From NCBI RefSeq assembly GCF_014596565.1, contig NZ_NOIN01000002.1, positions 558,001 through 622,000 of the forward strand: 64,000 bases of DNA, written 5' to 3'. The number at the start of each line of letters is the position of its first letter. Within the stretch, counting starts at the first letter, position 1. The DNA comes from Pseudomonas sp. PSB18 (GTDB lineage: Bacteria; Pseudomonadota; Gammaproteobacteria; Pseudomonadales; Pseudomonadaceae). Positions 27,304 through 36,451 of this stretch are shown here, in pieces. The notes under the pieces were generated by a model. That model had not been told where the DNA came from, searched no databases, and was given only the letters and a program-made list of their open reading frames with translations. Both the position numbers and the translations under genes were made by a program.

Positions 27304-28176
27304 TCAAAGGCTGATCGGCACCGCCTCGAACCGGACCCGCGGATGGGCGATCCGGTCCTGGGCGCGGACCAGCTCCAGCTCATAGCTGGCGCAAGCCTGG
27401 GTTTCCAGCAACACTTCATGCACTGCCGCAGCGGTGAACTCGAAGGCTGCCACCAGGGTGTCTCCCAACAGGATCCGCGCGAGGAACAGCCCCGACGTCA
27501 GGTCACCCACGCCCACCGGCTGGCGAGGAAAAGCCAGTAGAGGACGGCTCAGGTGCCAACTGCCATCGGCGGTCACCAGCAGCATCTCGAAACGGTCCTC
27601 GGGCTTGCCGGGGTAGGCCAGGTGCTTGACCAGGACAGCCCTCGGCCCACGAGCCATGAGTGCGCGCGCCATGGCGAGGCAGTCGAACAGCGACTGCGCC
27701 TTGCGCCCCGAGAAGCTGTCCAGCTCCAGTTGATTCGGGCACATGAGGTCAGCCACGGCCGCCGCTTCATCCAACAGGAACTCACTGACCTCGGGCGCCA
27801 CGATACAACCCTTCTCCGGGTGTCCCATGACCGGATCGCACAGGTACAGCGCCTTGGGGTTAGCGGCCTTGATCCGAGCCACACCCGCCAGAATCGCCCG
27901 CCCCTGAGCGGCACTGCCCAGATAACCGGACAGCACCCCGTCGCAATTGCCCAACTCACCAATCGCGGCGATGCCCTCGACCAATGCCGGTATCTGCTGC
28001 GGCGCAAGCACTTCGCCGGCCCATTGGCCGTACTGGGTGTGATTGGAGAACTGCACGGTATTGAGCGGCCAGACATTCACGCCGACACGCTGCATGGGAA
28101 ATACCGCAGCGCTGTTGCCCGCGTGACCGAATACCACGTGGGACTGGATGGCAAGCAGATGAGGCGTCCGTTTCAT
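27304..28176 (-). CDS. pdxY: Pyridoxal kinase
   Basis: A 290-residue PdxK/PdxY ribokinase-fold kinase that phosphorylates pyridoxal with ATP in vitamin B6 salvage. It begins [30 protein letters not shown], the family's conserved substrate-binding start, and continues with [25 protein letters not shown] and [16 protein letters not shown], the anion-hole motif with catalytic Asp. Length is close to the E. coli enzyme. PdxY is favoured over PdxK by overall look. It stands alone, divergent from the DUF3301 gene. Confidence 0.93.
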   Translation of the reverse strand: MKRTPHLLAIQSHVVFGHAGNSAAVFPMQRVGVNVWPLNTVQFSNHTQYGQWAGEVLAPQQIPALVEGIAAIGELGNCDGVLSGYLGSAAQGRAILAGVARIKAANPKALYLCDPVMGHPEKGCIVAPEVSEFLLDEAAAVADLMCPNQLELDSFSGRKAQSLFDCLAMARALMARGPRAVLVKHLAYPGKPEDRFEMLLVTADGSWHLSRPLLAFPRQPVGVGDLTSGLFLARILLGDTLVAAFEFTAAAVHEVLLETQACASYELELVRAQDRIAHPRVRFEAVPISL

Positions 28177-28297
28177 GGCGGGAGGTTTTCCGTAAAACGA
28201 TTGAAATTCAAGCCGCGCAGTATGCGACTAAACGCAGCCTGTACGACAGACCGGCGACACAGTTAAGCTGATAGCAACTTGTGGGAGCACTTCGTTC

Positions 28298-28720
28298 ATG
28301 CTGACTCTTGGAAACATTTTCGTGCTGATGCTGCTGGCCACCGGCGGCGCCTGGTTGTGGCACAATCATGGCTTGCGCGAACGGGCCCTGGCGAGGGTCG
28401 TGCAGCATTGCACCAACCTCAAGATCGAGCTGTTGGACGGCAACGTAGCGCTGAAGAAGATCGGCTTCGTGAAGGATGGCAGCGGGCGGCGCAGGCTGGC
28501 CCGTGTCTACAATTTCGAATTCACCGTCACCGGCGAGTCCCGTCATGCCGGCACCATTACCCAGTTTGGTGCCCACAGCGCGCAGATCGAACTCGCGCCG
28601 TATCCGATGCCTTTCGAAGAAACACCCGAAGCACCGATTGAGCCGATCCAGACCAGACCTCGGGCCGAGGTCATCGAGTTGAGCCAGTGGCGCCAGGAAC
28701 ACAACAAGTGGAAGCCTTGA
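28298..28720 (+). CDS. DUF3301 domain-containing protein
   Basis: A 140-residue protein with an N-terminal membrane helix (LGNIFVLMLLATGGAWLWHNHGLRERAL) followed by a cytoplasmic or periplasmic domain containing VVQHCTNLKIELLDGNVALKKIGFVKDG and YNFEFTVTG, the DUF3301 pattern. The C-terminal tail is Pro/Glu-rich. It is convergent with a COG0523 GTPase gene. No function is known to me. Confidence 0.8.
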   Translation: MLTLGNIFVLMLLATGGAWLWHNHGLRERALARVVQHCTNLKIELLDGNVALKKIGFVKDGSGRRRLARVYNFEFTVTGESRHAGTITQFGAHSAQIELAPYPMPFEETPEAPIEPIQTRPRAEVIELSQWRQEHNKWKP

Positions 28721-28732
28721 AACAGCTCTGAC

Positions 28733-29698
28733 TCAGAAGCGCCGACAGTTCGCCAGGCCGGCTTGCAACGCTTCAACGTCTTGCGGCTGGCCGAAAATCA
28801 GTTCGAGCCGTGAATCCTGGCGCCATTCGCTGGCTTGCCAAGTCAGCACCCCCCCATCCAATGCATTGGCTGACACCCAGCCGTCGTGACTGTGGATAAC
28901 CAGCTTCGCCCGTTTCCAGTTCCCGCCTCGCAGCCATCCCGTCACGGCCGCAGTGTCGAAACGTTGACTTGGATGCCAACGCCAACCGATGCTCCAACCC
29001 TCTTCTCGCTCCTGATACAGGCAGATCGGCAACGTTGGATCACTCCAGATCGCCGGCATCTGACCCACATCCCTGGGCAGGTTCGAGTTATCCACAGCCC
29101 CACTCCCCCGCACACCCCACCCCGGCAGCCTGCCGAGGGGCAATGCGGCCTGTTGCGTCCAGTGCTGCGCAAGGGGCGGTAGCTGGGCGGCGATGCGGGC
29201 GCGGTCGGTTTCACTGAGGCCTTCGGACTTGTTCAGCACCAGCAGCCCGGCATCGGCCAGCGCTTGCTGCTGCGCCTCGGGCAAAGGTTTGCCTTGGGCC
29301 AGCGCCTGGGCATCCAGGACCATCACGCAGGGCTGGACCGCCAGCACGCCGAGCCACGGCGGCTGTTGGAGCTGCAGCAGCAGTTGCGCAGGATGGCCCA
29401 GGCCGGAGGGCTCGATAAACAGCCGGTCCGGTCGTGCCTTGCGCAGCAGACGGCCGAGGCCGATCTGAAACGGCGCGCCGTTGACGCAGCACAAGCAGCC
29501 CCCGGCCACCTCCCCCAGTGCGATACCATCGGCCGCCTGAGTCAGCAATGCGGCATCCAGGCCGATCTGGCCGAACTCATTGATCAGCACTGCCCAGCGC
29601 TCATCGGCCGGGCGCTGGGCCAGCAGATGCCTGATCAGGCTGGTCTTGCCGGCGCCCAAGGAACCGGCAATGACATGGGTGGGGATGTTCTGCAACAT
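28733..29698 (-). CDS. CobW/COG0523 family GTP-binding metallochaperone
   Basis: A 321-residue G3E GTPase. Walker A is GSLGAGKTS (residues 12-20), the metal-binding CxCC is GGCLCCV (Cys68, 70, 71), the GTPase NKSE motif is in LVLNKSEGLS, and FIEPSGLGHP is the Walker-B region. A CobW C-terminal domain follows but is short. It resembles the P. aeruginosa PA5532 type, which lies near zigA in the zinc-starvation cluster. All genes from zigA to here on the minus strand could form an operon except that a plus-strand gene (29727-30080) lies in between. It is thought to supply zinc to a target under starvation, but the target is unknown. Confidence 0.88.
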   Translation of the reverse strand: MLQNIPTHVIAGSLGAGKTSLIRHLLAQRPADERWAVLINEFGQIGLDAALLTQAADGIALGEVAGGCLCCVNGAPFQIGLGRLLRKARPDRLFIEPSGLGHPAQLLLQLQQPPWLGVLAVQPCVMVLDAQALAQGKPLPEAQQQALADAGLLVLNKSEGLSETDRARIAAQLPPLAQHWTQQAALPLGRLPGWGVRGSGAVDNSNLPRDVGQMPAIWSDPTLPICLYQEREEGWSIGWRWHPSQRFDTAAVTGWLRGGNWKRAKLVIHSHDGWVSANALDGGVLTWQASEWRQDSRLELIFGQPQDVEALQAGLANCRRF

Positions 29699-29726
29699 AA
29701 TCGGCGACTTTTGATGGAGGTAGACG

Positions 29727-30080
29727 ATGCGGATAATCGCTTGGTGTTTGTTGGCGCTGATGTCGAACCAGGCACTGGCCCAGGCTTGCGTGGTTCACAG
29801 TCAAGCGGAGCGGCTCGATGTGAAAGTCTGCCAGCAGAACCGCAATATCCCGCCCAAACTGTTCGCTGACGGCTTCTGCCAACCGAACCTTGCCGGACAG
29901 AAAGTCGAGGTGCAATACGTCGACCAGTGTCCCGGCGGCGCCTTTGGCATCTGCAGCAACGCCCAAGTCGCCAATATGCCTTACCGCCAGGATATTCACT
30001 ATTACGGCGTCGCCACCGATACCGCTTATCTCAAGCCGTTTTGTGAAGGGAAAAGCCAGGGTACCTGGCTCAAGCCTTAG
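29727..30080 (+). CDS. Small secreted Cys-containing protein of unknown function
   Basis: A 117-residue protein with a signal peptide (IIAWCLLALMSNQALAQA, cleavage after ALA). The mature part has six Cys (ACVVHS, VCQQN, GFCQPN, QCPGGAFGIC, PFCEG), suggesting disulfides. GGAGGTAGACG gives a strong ribosome site. It sits head-to-head with the minus-strand GTPase gene (28 bases apart) and its 3' end overlaps the DUF1826 gene by four bases, so it lies within an otherwise minus-strand zinc cluster. A homologue position exists in the P. aeruginosa PA5532-PA5535 group. I do not recognise a function. Confidence 0.75.
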   Translation: MRIIAWCLLALMSNQALAQACVVHSQAERLDVKVCQQNRNIPPKLFADGFCQPNLAGQKVEVQYVDQCPGGAFGICSNAQVANMPYRQDIHYYGVATDTAYLKPFCEGKSQGTWLKP

Positions 30081-30727
30081 GCCAGCCAGTCCAGCGTGAG
30101 GATCAAGCGGCGTTCTCCCGGGGCCGGCTCCGGCGAGCGATGAATCAGGCCGAAGCCTTCATTGCCCAGCCACTTTTCACCTTTTAGCAACGCCACTTCG
30201 CCACCGCACAGCTGCTGGATCACTTGCCGATCACGGGGCTCGGCGTCAGGTTGAGCCAGCCGCCGGCGATCCATGGCTCCCTCCTCGAGCCATTCGCTGC
30301 CAGCTCCGGCATACGTTGTGATCAGCCGCACCGGCACATGATCGACGTGAAAGCGTGGGCACATGGCCTTGTCCAACGTCCGCAGGCGCAGGCCGACCCG
30401 CTTGGCGCCCAGCAGGCAGGCAAACGCGCTGACCAGCCAGGCGACATCGGCAACGAAGCCTTCGTAGCCGTGCAGGTCGCTGAAACCGGTGGCAAGCCCC
30501 TTCAGCTCAGGTTGAGTGTCCTCTTCAGGCATATCGAGTACCAGGGACTCAGCCAGCGGTTGATCCATCGAAAGCACCAACGCCGCAAAATCACTGATAT
30601 GCGCCGGAAGCTGACGCTGCCAGACCGCCAGGTTGGTGTCGTCCTCCAGGATCTGCGTCAGGGTCCGCGGGGTATCGCCCTGAACCTGCCGAACCTGGCG
30701 TCGCTGCTTCAGCGTAGGCGCCAGCAT
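30077..30727 (-). CDS. DUF1826 domain-containing protein
   Basis: A 216-residue protein found next to zigA in pseudomonads. The central part CPRFHVDHVPVRLITTYAG, with a conserved Cys/His cluster and Arg, and LLKGEKWLGNEGFGLIHRSP near the end are the most conserved-looking parts and have the look of a cupin/dioxygenase-like metal site (H-x-D-H). Its ATG overlaps the stop of zigA by one base (TGATG), so translation is coupled. Function unknown; regulation by zinc starvation is inferred from the neighbours. Confidence 0.82.
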   Translation of the reverse strand: MLAPTLKQRRQVRQVQGDTPRTLTQILEDDTNLAVWQRQLPAHISDFAALVLSMDQPLAESLVLDMPEEDTQPELKGLATGFSDLHGYEGFVADVAWLVSAFACLLGAKRVGLRLRTLDKAMCPRFHVDHVPVRLITTYAGAGSEWLEEGAMDRRRLAQPDAEPRDRQVIQQLCGGEVALLKGEKWLGNEGFGLIHRSPEPAPGERRLILTLDWLA

Positions 30728-31935
30728 CAGGCCGCAACCTCGTCATGCCAGGAGCCGAATGGGTCTGGCAGCAAGCGCCAACCCTCCATACCCAGGGCCA
30801 TTTCCGCATCCGTGAGGAGACATCCGTCCAGCGCTTCAGCGAGCTGATCGAAGTCGATGTTCTGCCCGATGAAAACCAATTCCTGGCGGCAATCCCCAGT
30901 GCCAGGCAGCCAGTTTTTCATGATCGCTGCGGTGCTTTCCGCGTCCTGGGGCCATTGGTTCTTGGGTACGAACCGCCACCAGCGCCCGGCAAAACCATGC
31001 CGCATCAGCCCGCCTGCCTGGGACCAACTACCCGCCTCTTCGGGTTTGCTGGCCAGCCAGAAGAAGCCTTTGGAGCGCAGCAGCTTGCCGTTGATCCAGG
31101 GGCGCTGGATCAGGTCGAAGAAGCGCTGGGGATGGAAAGGCCCGCGCGCCCGATAGACTGTCGAAGCAATGCCATATTCCTCGGTTTCCGGTGGATGCTC
31201 TCCACGCAATTCCTGCAGCCAGCCGGGCGCTTGGGCCGCACGCTCGAAGTCAAAGCGACCGGTGTCGAGGATTTCCCCCAGGGGCACCTGCCCCATGACC
31301 ATGGGCATAATTTTCGCGTGAGCGTTGAGACGCTTGAGGATGGCCACCAACTCTTCCCGTTCGTGGCGGCTGATCAGGTCGATCTTGCTGATCAGAATCA
31401 CGTCGGCAAACTCGATCTGTTCAATCAGCAGATCCGTGATCGAACGCTCATCTTCCTCGCCCAGTGTTTCACCTCGGGATGCCAGGTTCTCGGCGGCCTG
31501 GAAGTCCGGCAGGAAGTTCACGCCGTCGACCACCGTCACCATGGTATCGAGTCGAGCGACATCGGCCAGGCTCCGGCCCTCTTCATCGCAGAATGTGAAA
31601 GTTTCAGCCACCGGCAAAGGTTCGGAAATGCCAGTGGACTCGATCAACAGGTAATCGAAGCGCCCCTCCCTGGCGAGTTGCCCGACCTCTTCCAGCAGAT
31701 CCTCACGCAGGGTGCAGCAGATGCAACCGTTGCTCATCTCCACCAGCTTTTCCTCGGCTCGATTCAGGCTGACATCGCGCTGGACTTCGCTGCCATCGAT
31801 ATTGATCTCGCTCATATCGTTAACGATCACCGCGACACGTAGGTTGTCACGGTTTCGTAGGACGTAATTGAGCAGCGTGCTCTTACCGGCACCAAGAAAC
31901 CCGGAGAGCACAGTTACAGGAAGACGATTGGGCAT
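30727..31935 (-). CDS. zigA: Zinc-starvation GTPase ZigA (COG0523)
   Basis: A 402-residue GTPase of the CobW/COG0523 group. Walker A is [10 protein letters not shown] (residues 11-20), [10 protein letters not shown] carries switch I, CxCC is NGCICCTL (Cys71, 73, 74), and LISKIDL is the guanine motif. The large CobW C-terminal domain runs to the end ([13 protein letters not shown] and the [11 protein letters not shown] strand). The start at ATG 31935 has GAGGAT upstream. A Zur-type dyad lies about 90 bases upstream, facing the divergent gene. In P. aeruginosa and Acinetobacter ZigA is induced on zinc starvation and thought to deliver zinc. Its stop overlaps the DUF1826 gene start. Confidence 0.93.
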   Translation of the reverse strand: MPNRLPVTVLSGFLGAGKSTLLNYVLRNRDNLRVAVIVNDMSEINIDGSEVQRDVSLNRAEEKLVEMSNGCICCTLREDLLEEVGQLAREGRFDYLLIESTGISEPLPVAETFTFCDEEGRSLADVARLDTMVTVVDGVNFLPDFQAAENLASRGETLGEEDERSITDLLIEQIEFADVILISKIDLISRHEREELVAILKRLNAHAKIMPMVMGQVPLGEILDTGRFDFERAAQAPGWLQELRGEHPPETEEYGIASTVYRARGPFHPQRFFDLIQRPWINGKLLRSKGFFWLASKPEEAGSWSQAGGLMRHGFAGRWWRFVPKNQWPQDAESTAAIMKNWLPGTGDCRQELVFIGQNIDFDQLAEALDGCLLTDAEMALGMEGWRLLPDPFGSWHDEVAA

Positions 31936-32025
31936 CAGGTATATCCTCATCGGGCGGCCGGTGTTGAAGGTGTGTGATGCGGCGCGTGTTGTCAGGCTGT
32001 CGCCTCGGTCAGCGCGGCTTATTTT

Positions 32026-32043
32026 ATGTTATAGTATAACGAT
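32026..32043. promoter_or_regulatory. Zur-type operator between zigA and a divergent gene
   Basis: GTTATAGTATAAC at 32028-32040 is a 13-base inverted repeat (arms GTTATA and TATAAC around G), within ATGTTATAGTATAACGAT, very close to the gammaproteobacterial Zur consensus (GTTATA-N-TATAAC). It lies between zigA (minus) and the 32087 gene (plus) and can regulate both. Confidence 0.8.
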
Positions 32044-32086
32044 AAATATTCGCTAGCCCGAGATTTCAACTCTTTGAGAGATATTG

Positions 32087-32476
32087 ATGCGCATTCTTTT
32101 GAAATTCGTATTCGCGGGCCTGCTGTTGTCTGGCGCCGTGGAGGCGTCTGCCCAGGTCTCGTTACTGGCAAATTGCACACGCAGCGCGAACTTATTGGCC
32201 TGTTCCGATGAGCAAGGGAATGCCTACAGCGTTATGACGGCCGGAAGCACGGTTTATCTGCGCGGTTTTGAGGTGAAGGGCAGCCGGCATTGGGCGCAAA
32301 CGACCAGCCGTTATGGTCAGTTGACGTTCTTCACGGGCTTGGCCTCCGATGGTGAAGCCTGGGTCGGCTATAGCCGACGCGTCGGTTGGACCACGCTAAA
32401 TCGCTTCTCCAGTTCGGGCGGTAGCGCTGGTAAGTTTATTTGCGGGCGCGTGAATGGTTGCCAAGAGTCAGGCTGA
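32087..32476 (+). CDS. Small secreted protein of unknown function under a Zur-type box
   Basis: A 129-residue protein; the first 22 residues (LLKFVFAGLLLSGAVEASA) form a signal peptide. The mature part has three or four Cys (NCTRSANLLAC, ICGRVNGC) and several short strands (AYSVMTAGSTVYLRG, WVGYSRRVGW), suggesting a small disulfide-linked beta protein. GAGAG is the likely ribosome site. Gene is divergent from zigA and shares its Zur-type dyad. I do not recognise the family. Confidence 0.7.
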   Translation: MRILLKFVFAGLLLSGAVEASAQVSLLANCTRSANLLACSDEQGNAYSVMTAGSTVYLRGFEVKGSRHWAQTTSRYGQLTFFTGLASDGEAWVGYSRRVGWTTLNRFSSSGGSAGKFICGRVNGCQESG

Positions 32477-32544
32477 TGTTTCACGTGGAACGGTGAGAGG
32501 GGCAGCATGAAACCCTGTTCATGAAAAAGATCTGGTCGAATTTA

Positions 32545-32561
32545 TTGTTACACTATAACAT
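32545..32561 (+). promoter_or_regulatory. Zur-type operator upstream of folE2
   Basis: GTTACACTATAAC at 32547-32559, with arms GTTA and TAAC and the same 13-base length and layout as the zigA box, 31 bases before the folE2 start. Confidence 0.75.
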
Positions 32562-32590
32562 CAACTTCGACCCCATGACGGATCTTGACC

Positions 32591-33487
32591 ATGAACGCGT
32601 TTACGCTTCCGGACATTGCTGCCCAAGCTTCGCGCCAAGCCTTGCCTCTCGATTGGGTGGGCATGTGTGGCGTGGCCTTGCCTGTGTTGATAGATGGGCA
32701 ACAACTGAGCGCCACCGCCGACCTTGGTGTCAGCCTCGACGATGGGGAAGCTCGCGGTATTCATATGTCCCGTCTGTACCTGGCATTGGAGCTGCTCGAA
32801 AAGTCGGCACTTTCTCCTCCGCTGTTGCAGCGTATCTTGTCGCAATTCCTGGACAGCCATGAGGGCCTGTCCCACGCTGCTTCCCTGACCATTCACACTG
32901 AACTGATGCTCAAACGCCCCGCACTCGTCAGCCCGTTATCAGGCTGGAAGCGCTACCCGGTGAGTATCGAAGCTCACCTGAAACATGCGATGTTCCACGT
33001 GGAACTGAACATCCAAATTCCCTATTCATCCACCTGCCCGTGTTCGGCGGCCCTGGCCAGGCAACTGATCCAACAGCAGTTCGTCGATGATTTCGCGAAT
33101 AGATCCCTGGAGCACGGAGAGATTCTGGCCTGGCTGGGTTCCTCAAAAGGCATCGTGGCCACTCCCCACAGTCAACGCAGCATCGCATCCCTGAGCGTTC
33201 GGTTGAGCGCGGATACCCACCATTTGCCGCTGTCGGCGTTCATCAACCAAGCCGAAGCAGCCTTGGGCACCGCGGTACAAACCGCAGTCAAGCGCGCCGA
33301 TGAATAAGCATTCGCCCTTGCCAACGGCCAGAACCTGATGTTTTGTGAGGACGCCGCTCGACGATTGAGCCTGGCCTTGAGGCAGTCTCCCGACGTCATG
33401 GCACTCAATGTGCGTGTCGTTCACGCGGAAAGTCTGCATGCCCATGACGCCGTGGCGCAAAGCCGCTGGACCCGGGAGGCAGCATGA
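32591..33487 (+). pseudogene. folE2: folE2 (GTP cyclohydrolase FolE2) interrupted by an in-frame TAA
   Basis: FolE2 converts GTP to dihydroneopterin triphosphate for folate synthesis without depending on zinc, replacing FolE1 in zinc starvation. Residues 1-238 match the family (PLDWVGMCGVALPV; YSSTCPCSAALARQ with the conserved Cys). Codon 239 is TAA (33305-33307), but the same frame then continues for 59 sense codons: [40 protein letters not shown], ending in TGA 33485-33487. The neighbouring codons suggest a CAA-to-TAA change. The restored length is 298 residues, as in the family, and the old stop overlaps the next gene's ATG (ATGA at 33484-33487). The cut removes the H-A-H pair that I recall as metal ligands in FolE2. 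The gene has a Zur-type box. It is either a recent nonsense mutation or a sequencing error. Confidence 0.85.
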
Positions 33488-34152
33488 TCAACTGCCAGGC
33501 ATTGCGCTGGGGTCCGCCGGGACGGCCTCTTACACCTGAGCTGTATCTGGAACGCCCCGCTGGTAGCCTGACGGCGATCATCGGCGCCAACGGCTCGGGC
33601 AAAAGCAGCCTGCTGAAAGTCCTCGCAGGGCTGCAGAAGCCCCTCTGCGGAAAGATCACGCTGGCGGTTCCACATCGGGGCGGCGTCTCGTTCCTGCCGC
33701 AACAGCAACATCTGGATCGACAATTTCCCATCAGCTTGCAAGAGCTGGTGGCCGCAGGGGCCTGGGGCAATCGACAGACCCCGGCCCAGCGAAGCCAGCG
33801 ACTCGGAACGGTGCTGGAGAACTGGGCGCTGACGGGCCTGGAAAATCGTCCACTCATGGCCTTGTCTGGAGGGGAGTTACAGCGTGCCCTGCTCGCTCGC
33901 CTGAGTCTGGCTGAAGCGCCCTTGCTCTTACTTGATGAACCTCATGCGGCGCTCGATGAAGAGGGTCAGGCGCTGTTGTGGAAACACATTCACGGCTGGC
34001 ATGCCGAGGGCCGCACCCTCGTGGTGGTGTGTCATGACCTTGCTGCTGTACGCCAGCATATTCCCCACACCCTATTGGTCAGCCCCACAGGCTGCACGTT
34101 GGGTCGCAGCGTTGAAGTGATCACTCAGCAACCTCATATGAAGGTGGCTTGA
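33484..34152 (+). CDS. Zinc/manganese ABC importer, ATP-binding protein (ZnuC-like)
   Basis: A 222-residue ABC ATPase: Walker [13 protein letters not shown]-loop FLPQQQHLD, signature [15 protein letters not shown], Walker [14 protein letters not shown] and the switch CHDLAAV with His. The start ATG overlaps the original folE2 stop (ATGA), showing the two were one translational unit. It is followed by the permease gene with a one-base overlap. It powers uptake of a divalent metal, most likely zinc, given the position after folE2 in a Zur-linked cluster. This is a second metal importer; the true ZnuABC genes are not in this window. Confidence 0.88.
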   Translation: MINCQALRWGPPGRPLTPELYLERPAGSLTAIIGANGSGKSSLLKVLAGLQKPLCGKITLAVPHRGGVSFLPQQQHLDRQFPISLQELVAAGAWGNRQTPAQRSQRLGTVLENWALTGLENRPLMALSGGELQRALLARLSLAEAPLLLLDEPHAALDEEGQALLWKHIHGWHAEGRTLVVVCHDLAAVRQHIPHTLLVSPTGCTLGRSVEVITQQPHMKVA

Positions 34153-35018
34153 TGCTCACGGCCACCCACCTCTGGCAGCCCTTTCAAGAGTTCGTCTTCA
34201 TGCGCCGGGCGTTGCTTGGCGGCCTGGTGTTGGCCTGCAGCACAGCGCCGTTAGGGGTGTTTCTGATCCTGCGACGCATGAGCCTGATCGGCGACGCCGT
34301 GGCCCACGGCATTCTACCGGGGGCGGCACTGGGCTTCTGGTTCGCTGGACTGAGCCTGCCGGCCTTGACATTGGGCGGTCTCGGCGCGGGCCTCGGCATG
34401 GCCGGACTCGCCGCTTGGGTCACCCGCCAAACCGGCCTGCGCGAGGATGCGAGCCTTGCGGCGATCTATCCCATCTCCCTGGCGGCCGGCGTGTTGATCC
34501 TCGGCGTGGCGGGTAAACGCCTGGATCTGCTGCACCTGTTGTTCGGTTCGGCATTGGCGGTGGACGGGCCGACACTGACGGGCATGCTTTGGGTGTCGGC
34601 GGCCAGCCTGATTGCGATGGCGCTGATTTACCGCCCTTTGTTGCTCGACACTCTGGACCCGCTGTTCCTGCAAACCGTCAGCCGTCTCGGCCCGTTGGCC
34701 CATGGTGTGTTCCTGACCCTGGTGGTGCTGAACCTGGTGATCGGCTTCCAGGCCATTGGCGCGCTCATGGTGGTCGGCCTGATGATGTTGCCGGCCGCTG
34801 CCTCGCGGTTCTGGAGTCGTCGCTTGCCGGCCCTGATGGCCATCGGTGCGCTGCTCGGTTGCCTCTCGGTCTGGTTCGGCCTGTTGCTGTCCTTCTATTT
34901 CTCGCTGCCCAGCGGCCCGGCCATCGTACTGGTTGCGGGGATGTTTTATCTGCTGTCTGTGATAGTCGGTCCGGTGCACGGTCTGCTGCACCGCCCGCCC
35001 CTGCTCACATCCCCATGA
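34152..35018 (+). CDS. Zinc/manganese ABC importer, permease (ZnuB-like)
   Basis: A 288-residue ABC-3 family integral membrane protein with about eight helices; RMSLIGDAVAHGILPGAALGFW is the family's conserved D-A-x-x-H-x-x-x-P segment and GAGLGMAGLAAWVTRQ follows. The start ATG overlaps the previous stop by one base (TGATG). The C-terminal helices end in VGPVHGLL. It forms the membrane channel for the binding protein encoded next. Confidence 0.88.
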   Translation: MLTATHLWQPFQEFVFMRRALLGGLVLACSTAPLGVFLILRRMSLIGDAVAHGILPGAALGFWFAGLSLPALTLGGLGAGLGMAGLAAWVTRQTGLREDASLAAIYPISLAAGVLILGVAGKRLDLLHLLFGSALAVDGPTLTGMLWVSAASLIAMALIYRPLLLDTLDPLFLQTVSRLGPLAHGVFLTLVVLNLVIGFQAIGALMVVGLMMLPAAASRFWSRRLPALMAIGALLGCLSVWFGLLLSFYFSLPSGPAIVLVAGMFYLLSVIVGPVHGLLHRPPLLTSP

Positions 35019-35029
35019 GGTATTTCCCG

Positions 35030-35905
35030 ATGCGCGTTCTGCTCGTGCTGTTCAGTTTGATGCTGTCGATGTCCCTGTCCGCCGCCGAAAAACTTCAGGT
35101 GGTCACCAGCTTCAGCATTCTCGCCGACATGACTCGACAGGTCGGTGGCGAGCATATCCGGATCACCAACATGGTCGGGCCGGATGCCGACGCGCACACG
35201 TATGAACCAACACCGGACGATGCCAAGGCACTGCTCGGTGCAAAATTGATTATCAAGAATGGATTAGGCTTCGAGCCGTGGTTGGATCGCCTGGTCACCA
35301 GCACGGAAACCCACGCTCCGGTCGTCAGTGCCAGTCGCGGCGTGATTCCGCGTTCGCTGGATGAAGACGGTGAGACCATCCCCGACCCTCACGCCTGGCA
35401 CAACCTGGCGAATGCCGAACTGTACGTGCACAACATCACCAAGGCACTGGAAGCCGCCGACCCAGCCAACAAAGCCGACTATGAGCGCAACAGCCAGGCG
35501 TACCTGAAGAAGATCTACGCGCTGCTCGCCGATGCCAAGGCCAAGCTCGGCTCCCTGCCGCCTGGCAACCGCAAGATCGTGACGTCTCACGATGCGTTCG
35601 GTTATCTGGGCCAAGCCTATGGCATCGACTTCATGGCACCCCAGGGACTGTCCACCGAACGCGAACCATCAGCCGCCGAAGTCGCAGCGCTGATTACCCA
35701 GATTCGTCAGGCGCACGTCAAAGCGGTGTTCATGGAAAACATCAAGGACGCACGCCTGCTCAAGCAGATCGCTGACGAAAGCGGCGCGCACATCGGCGGC
35801 ACACTGTACTCCGATGCCCTCGCCGCCAGCGGACCGGCCAGTACCTTCACCGGTCTGTTCGAATACAACCTCAACACGCTCTACGACGCGCTGTCCAAAC
35901 CGTAA
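35030..35905 (+). CDS. Zinc/manganese ABC importer, periplasmic binding protein (ZnuA/PsaA type)
   Basis: A 291-residue cluster A-I binding protein. LLVLFSLMLSMSLSAAE is a signal peptide; GAGG at 35017-35020 lies before ATG 35030, and an earlier ATG at 35015 overlaps the permease stop. The metal ligands expected in this family are visible: DADAHTYEP (His), DPHAWHN (His), the Glu in PQGLSTEREPSAAE, and LYSDALAASGP (Asp). There is no long His-rich loop as in classical ZnuA. It would bind Zn2+ (possibly Mn2+) in the periplasm. The gene ends before a hairpin shared with the convergent DUF3617 gene. Confidence 0.9.
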   Translation: MRVLLVLFSLMLSMSLSAAEKLQVVTSFSILADMTRQVGGEHIRITNMVGPDADAHTYEPTPDDAKALLGAKLIIKNGLGFEPWLDRLVTSTETHAPVVSASRGVIPRSLDEDGETIPDPHAWHNLANAELYVHNITKALEAADPANKADYERNSQAYLKKIYALLADAKAKLGSLPPGNRKIVTSHDAFGYLGQAYGIDFMAPQGLSTEREPSAAEVAALITQIRQAHVKAVFMENIKDARLLKQIADESGAHIGGTLYSDALAASGPASTFTGLFEYNLNTLYDALSKP

Positions 35906-35925
35906 CCTTCAGTTTCATCTGCACA

Positions 35926-35950
35926 ACGGTCAAGCCCTCGGCTTGACCGT
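35926..35950. terminator. Perfect hairpin between convergent genes
   Basis: ACGGTCAAGCC and GGCTTGACCGT form a perfect 11-bp stem around CTC. It lies 20 bases after the metal importer genes and overlaps the end of the DUF3617 gene. It lacks a T tract but could stop transcription from both sides. Confidence 0.55.
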
Positions 35951-36451
35951 TCCGCAATCCTGCCCCAACCACACGGCCCGGGTATCGAGGCTGCCATTTT
36001 GCTGGATGCCGGTGGCATTGAAGGTACCGTTGACCTTGGTGGTAAATTCCCGATCGCTCTGGAAGGTCGCGATACCATTGCCCTGGGCTTTCGGGCAACT
36101 GAAGCGAAACTTCCACTGATTGCCAGTGCGCTCGGTGATCTGCTGTTTGCATCCCGACTGCGGATCTTGCAGCGGGATGTCATTGGTCTGGACCTGAGCC
36201 GGCGTCAGGCATACCCGGATCCCCTTCCCGCCCATGGTAATGCCCTGCTTTTCCAGCATCGCCCGCTGCTCCGGGGTGATCTGGTTTTGCAACTGACCGA
36301 GGATAAGTTGCAGGTCTGGCAGGTTCTGGTTATCGACTTTCATATTGCTTGAAGTCAGTTCCCACAAACCTGGCTGAAGCATCTGTGCCTGAGCCGCCAC
36401 AGGTACTGACAAGCCAACCGTCAAGGCCAAACCCAGCAGACGAACATTCAT
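35930..36451 (-). CDS. DUF3617 domain-containing periplasmic protein
   Basis: A 173-residue protein starting at ATG 36451 (TGGAG upstream), with a signal peptide (LLGLALTVGLSVPVAAQA). LQPGLWELTSSNMKVDNQNLPDLQ and RVCLTPAQVQ, with a Cys-containing middle (SGCKQQITERTGNQWKFRFSCPK), fit DUF3617. A hairpin follows its stop. Convergent with the metal importer genes, but there is no Zur-type box in front of it. Function unknown. Confidence 0.82.
   Translation of the reverse strand: MNVRLLGLALTVGLSVPVAAQAQMLQPGLWELTSSNMKVDNQNLPDLQLILGQLQNQITPEQRAMLEKQGITMGGKGIRVCLTPAQVQTNDIPLQDPQSGCKQQITERTGNQWKFRFSCPKAQGNGIATFQSDREFTTKVNGTFNATGIQQNGSLDTRAVWLGQDCGTVKPRA

Noticed and set aside
33305..33307. Stop-codon recoding or frameshift in folE2
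   Set aside because: TAA is not a selenocysteine or pyrrolysine codon and no slippery site or stem is seen; a simple base change is the simplest reading.
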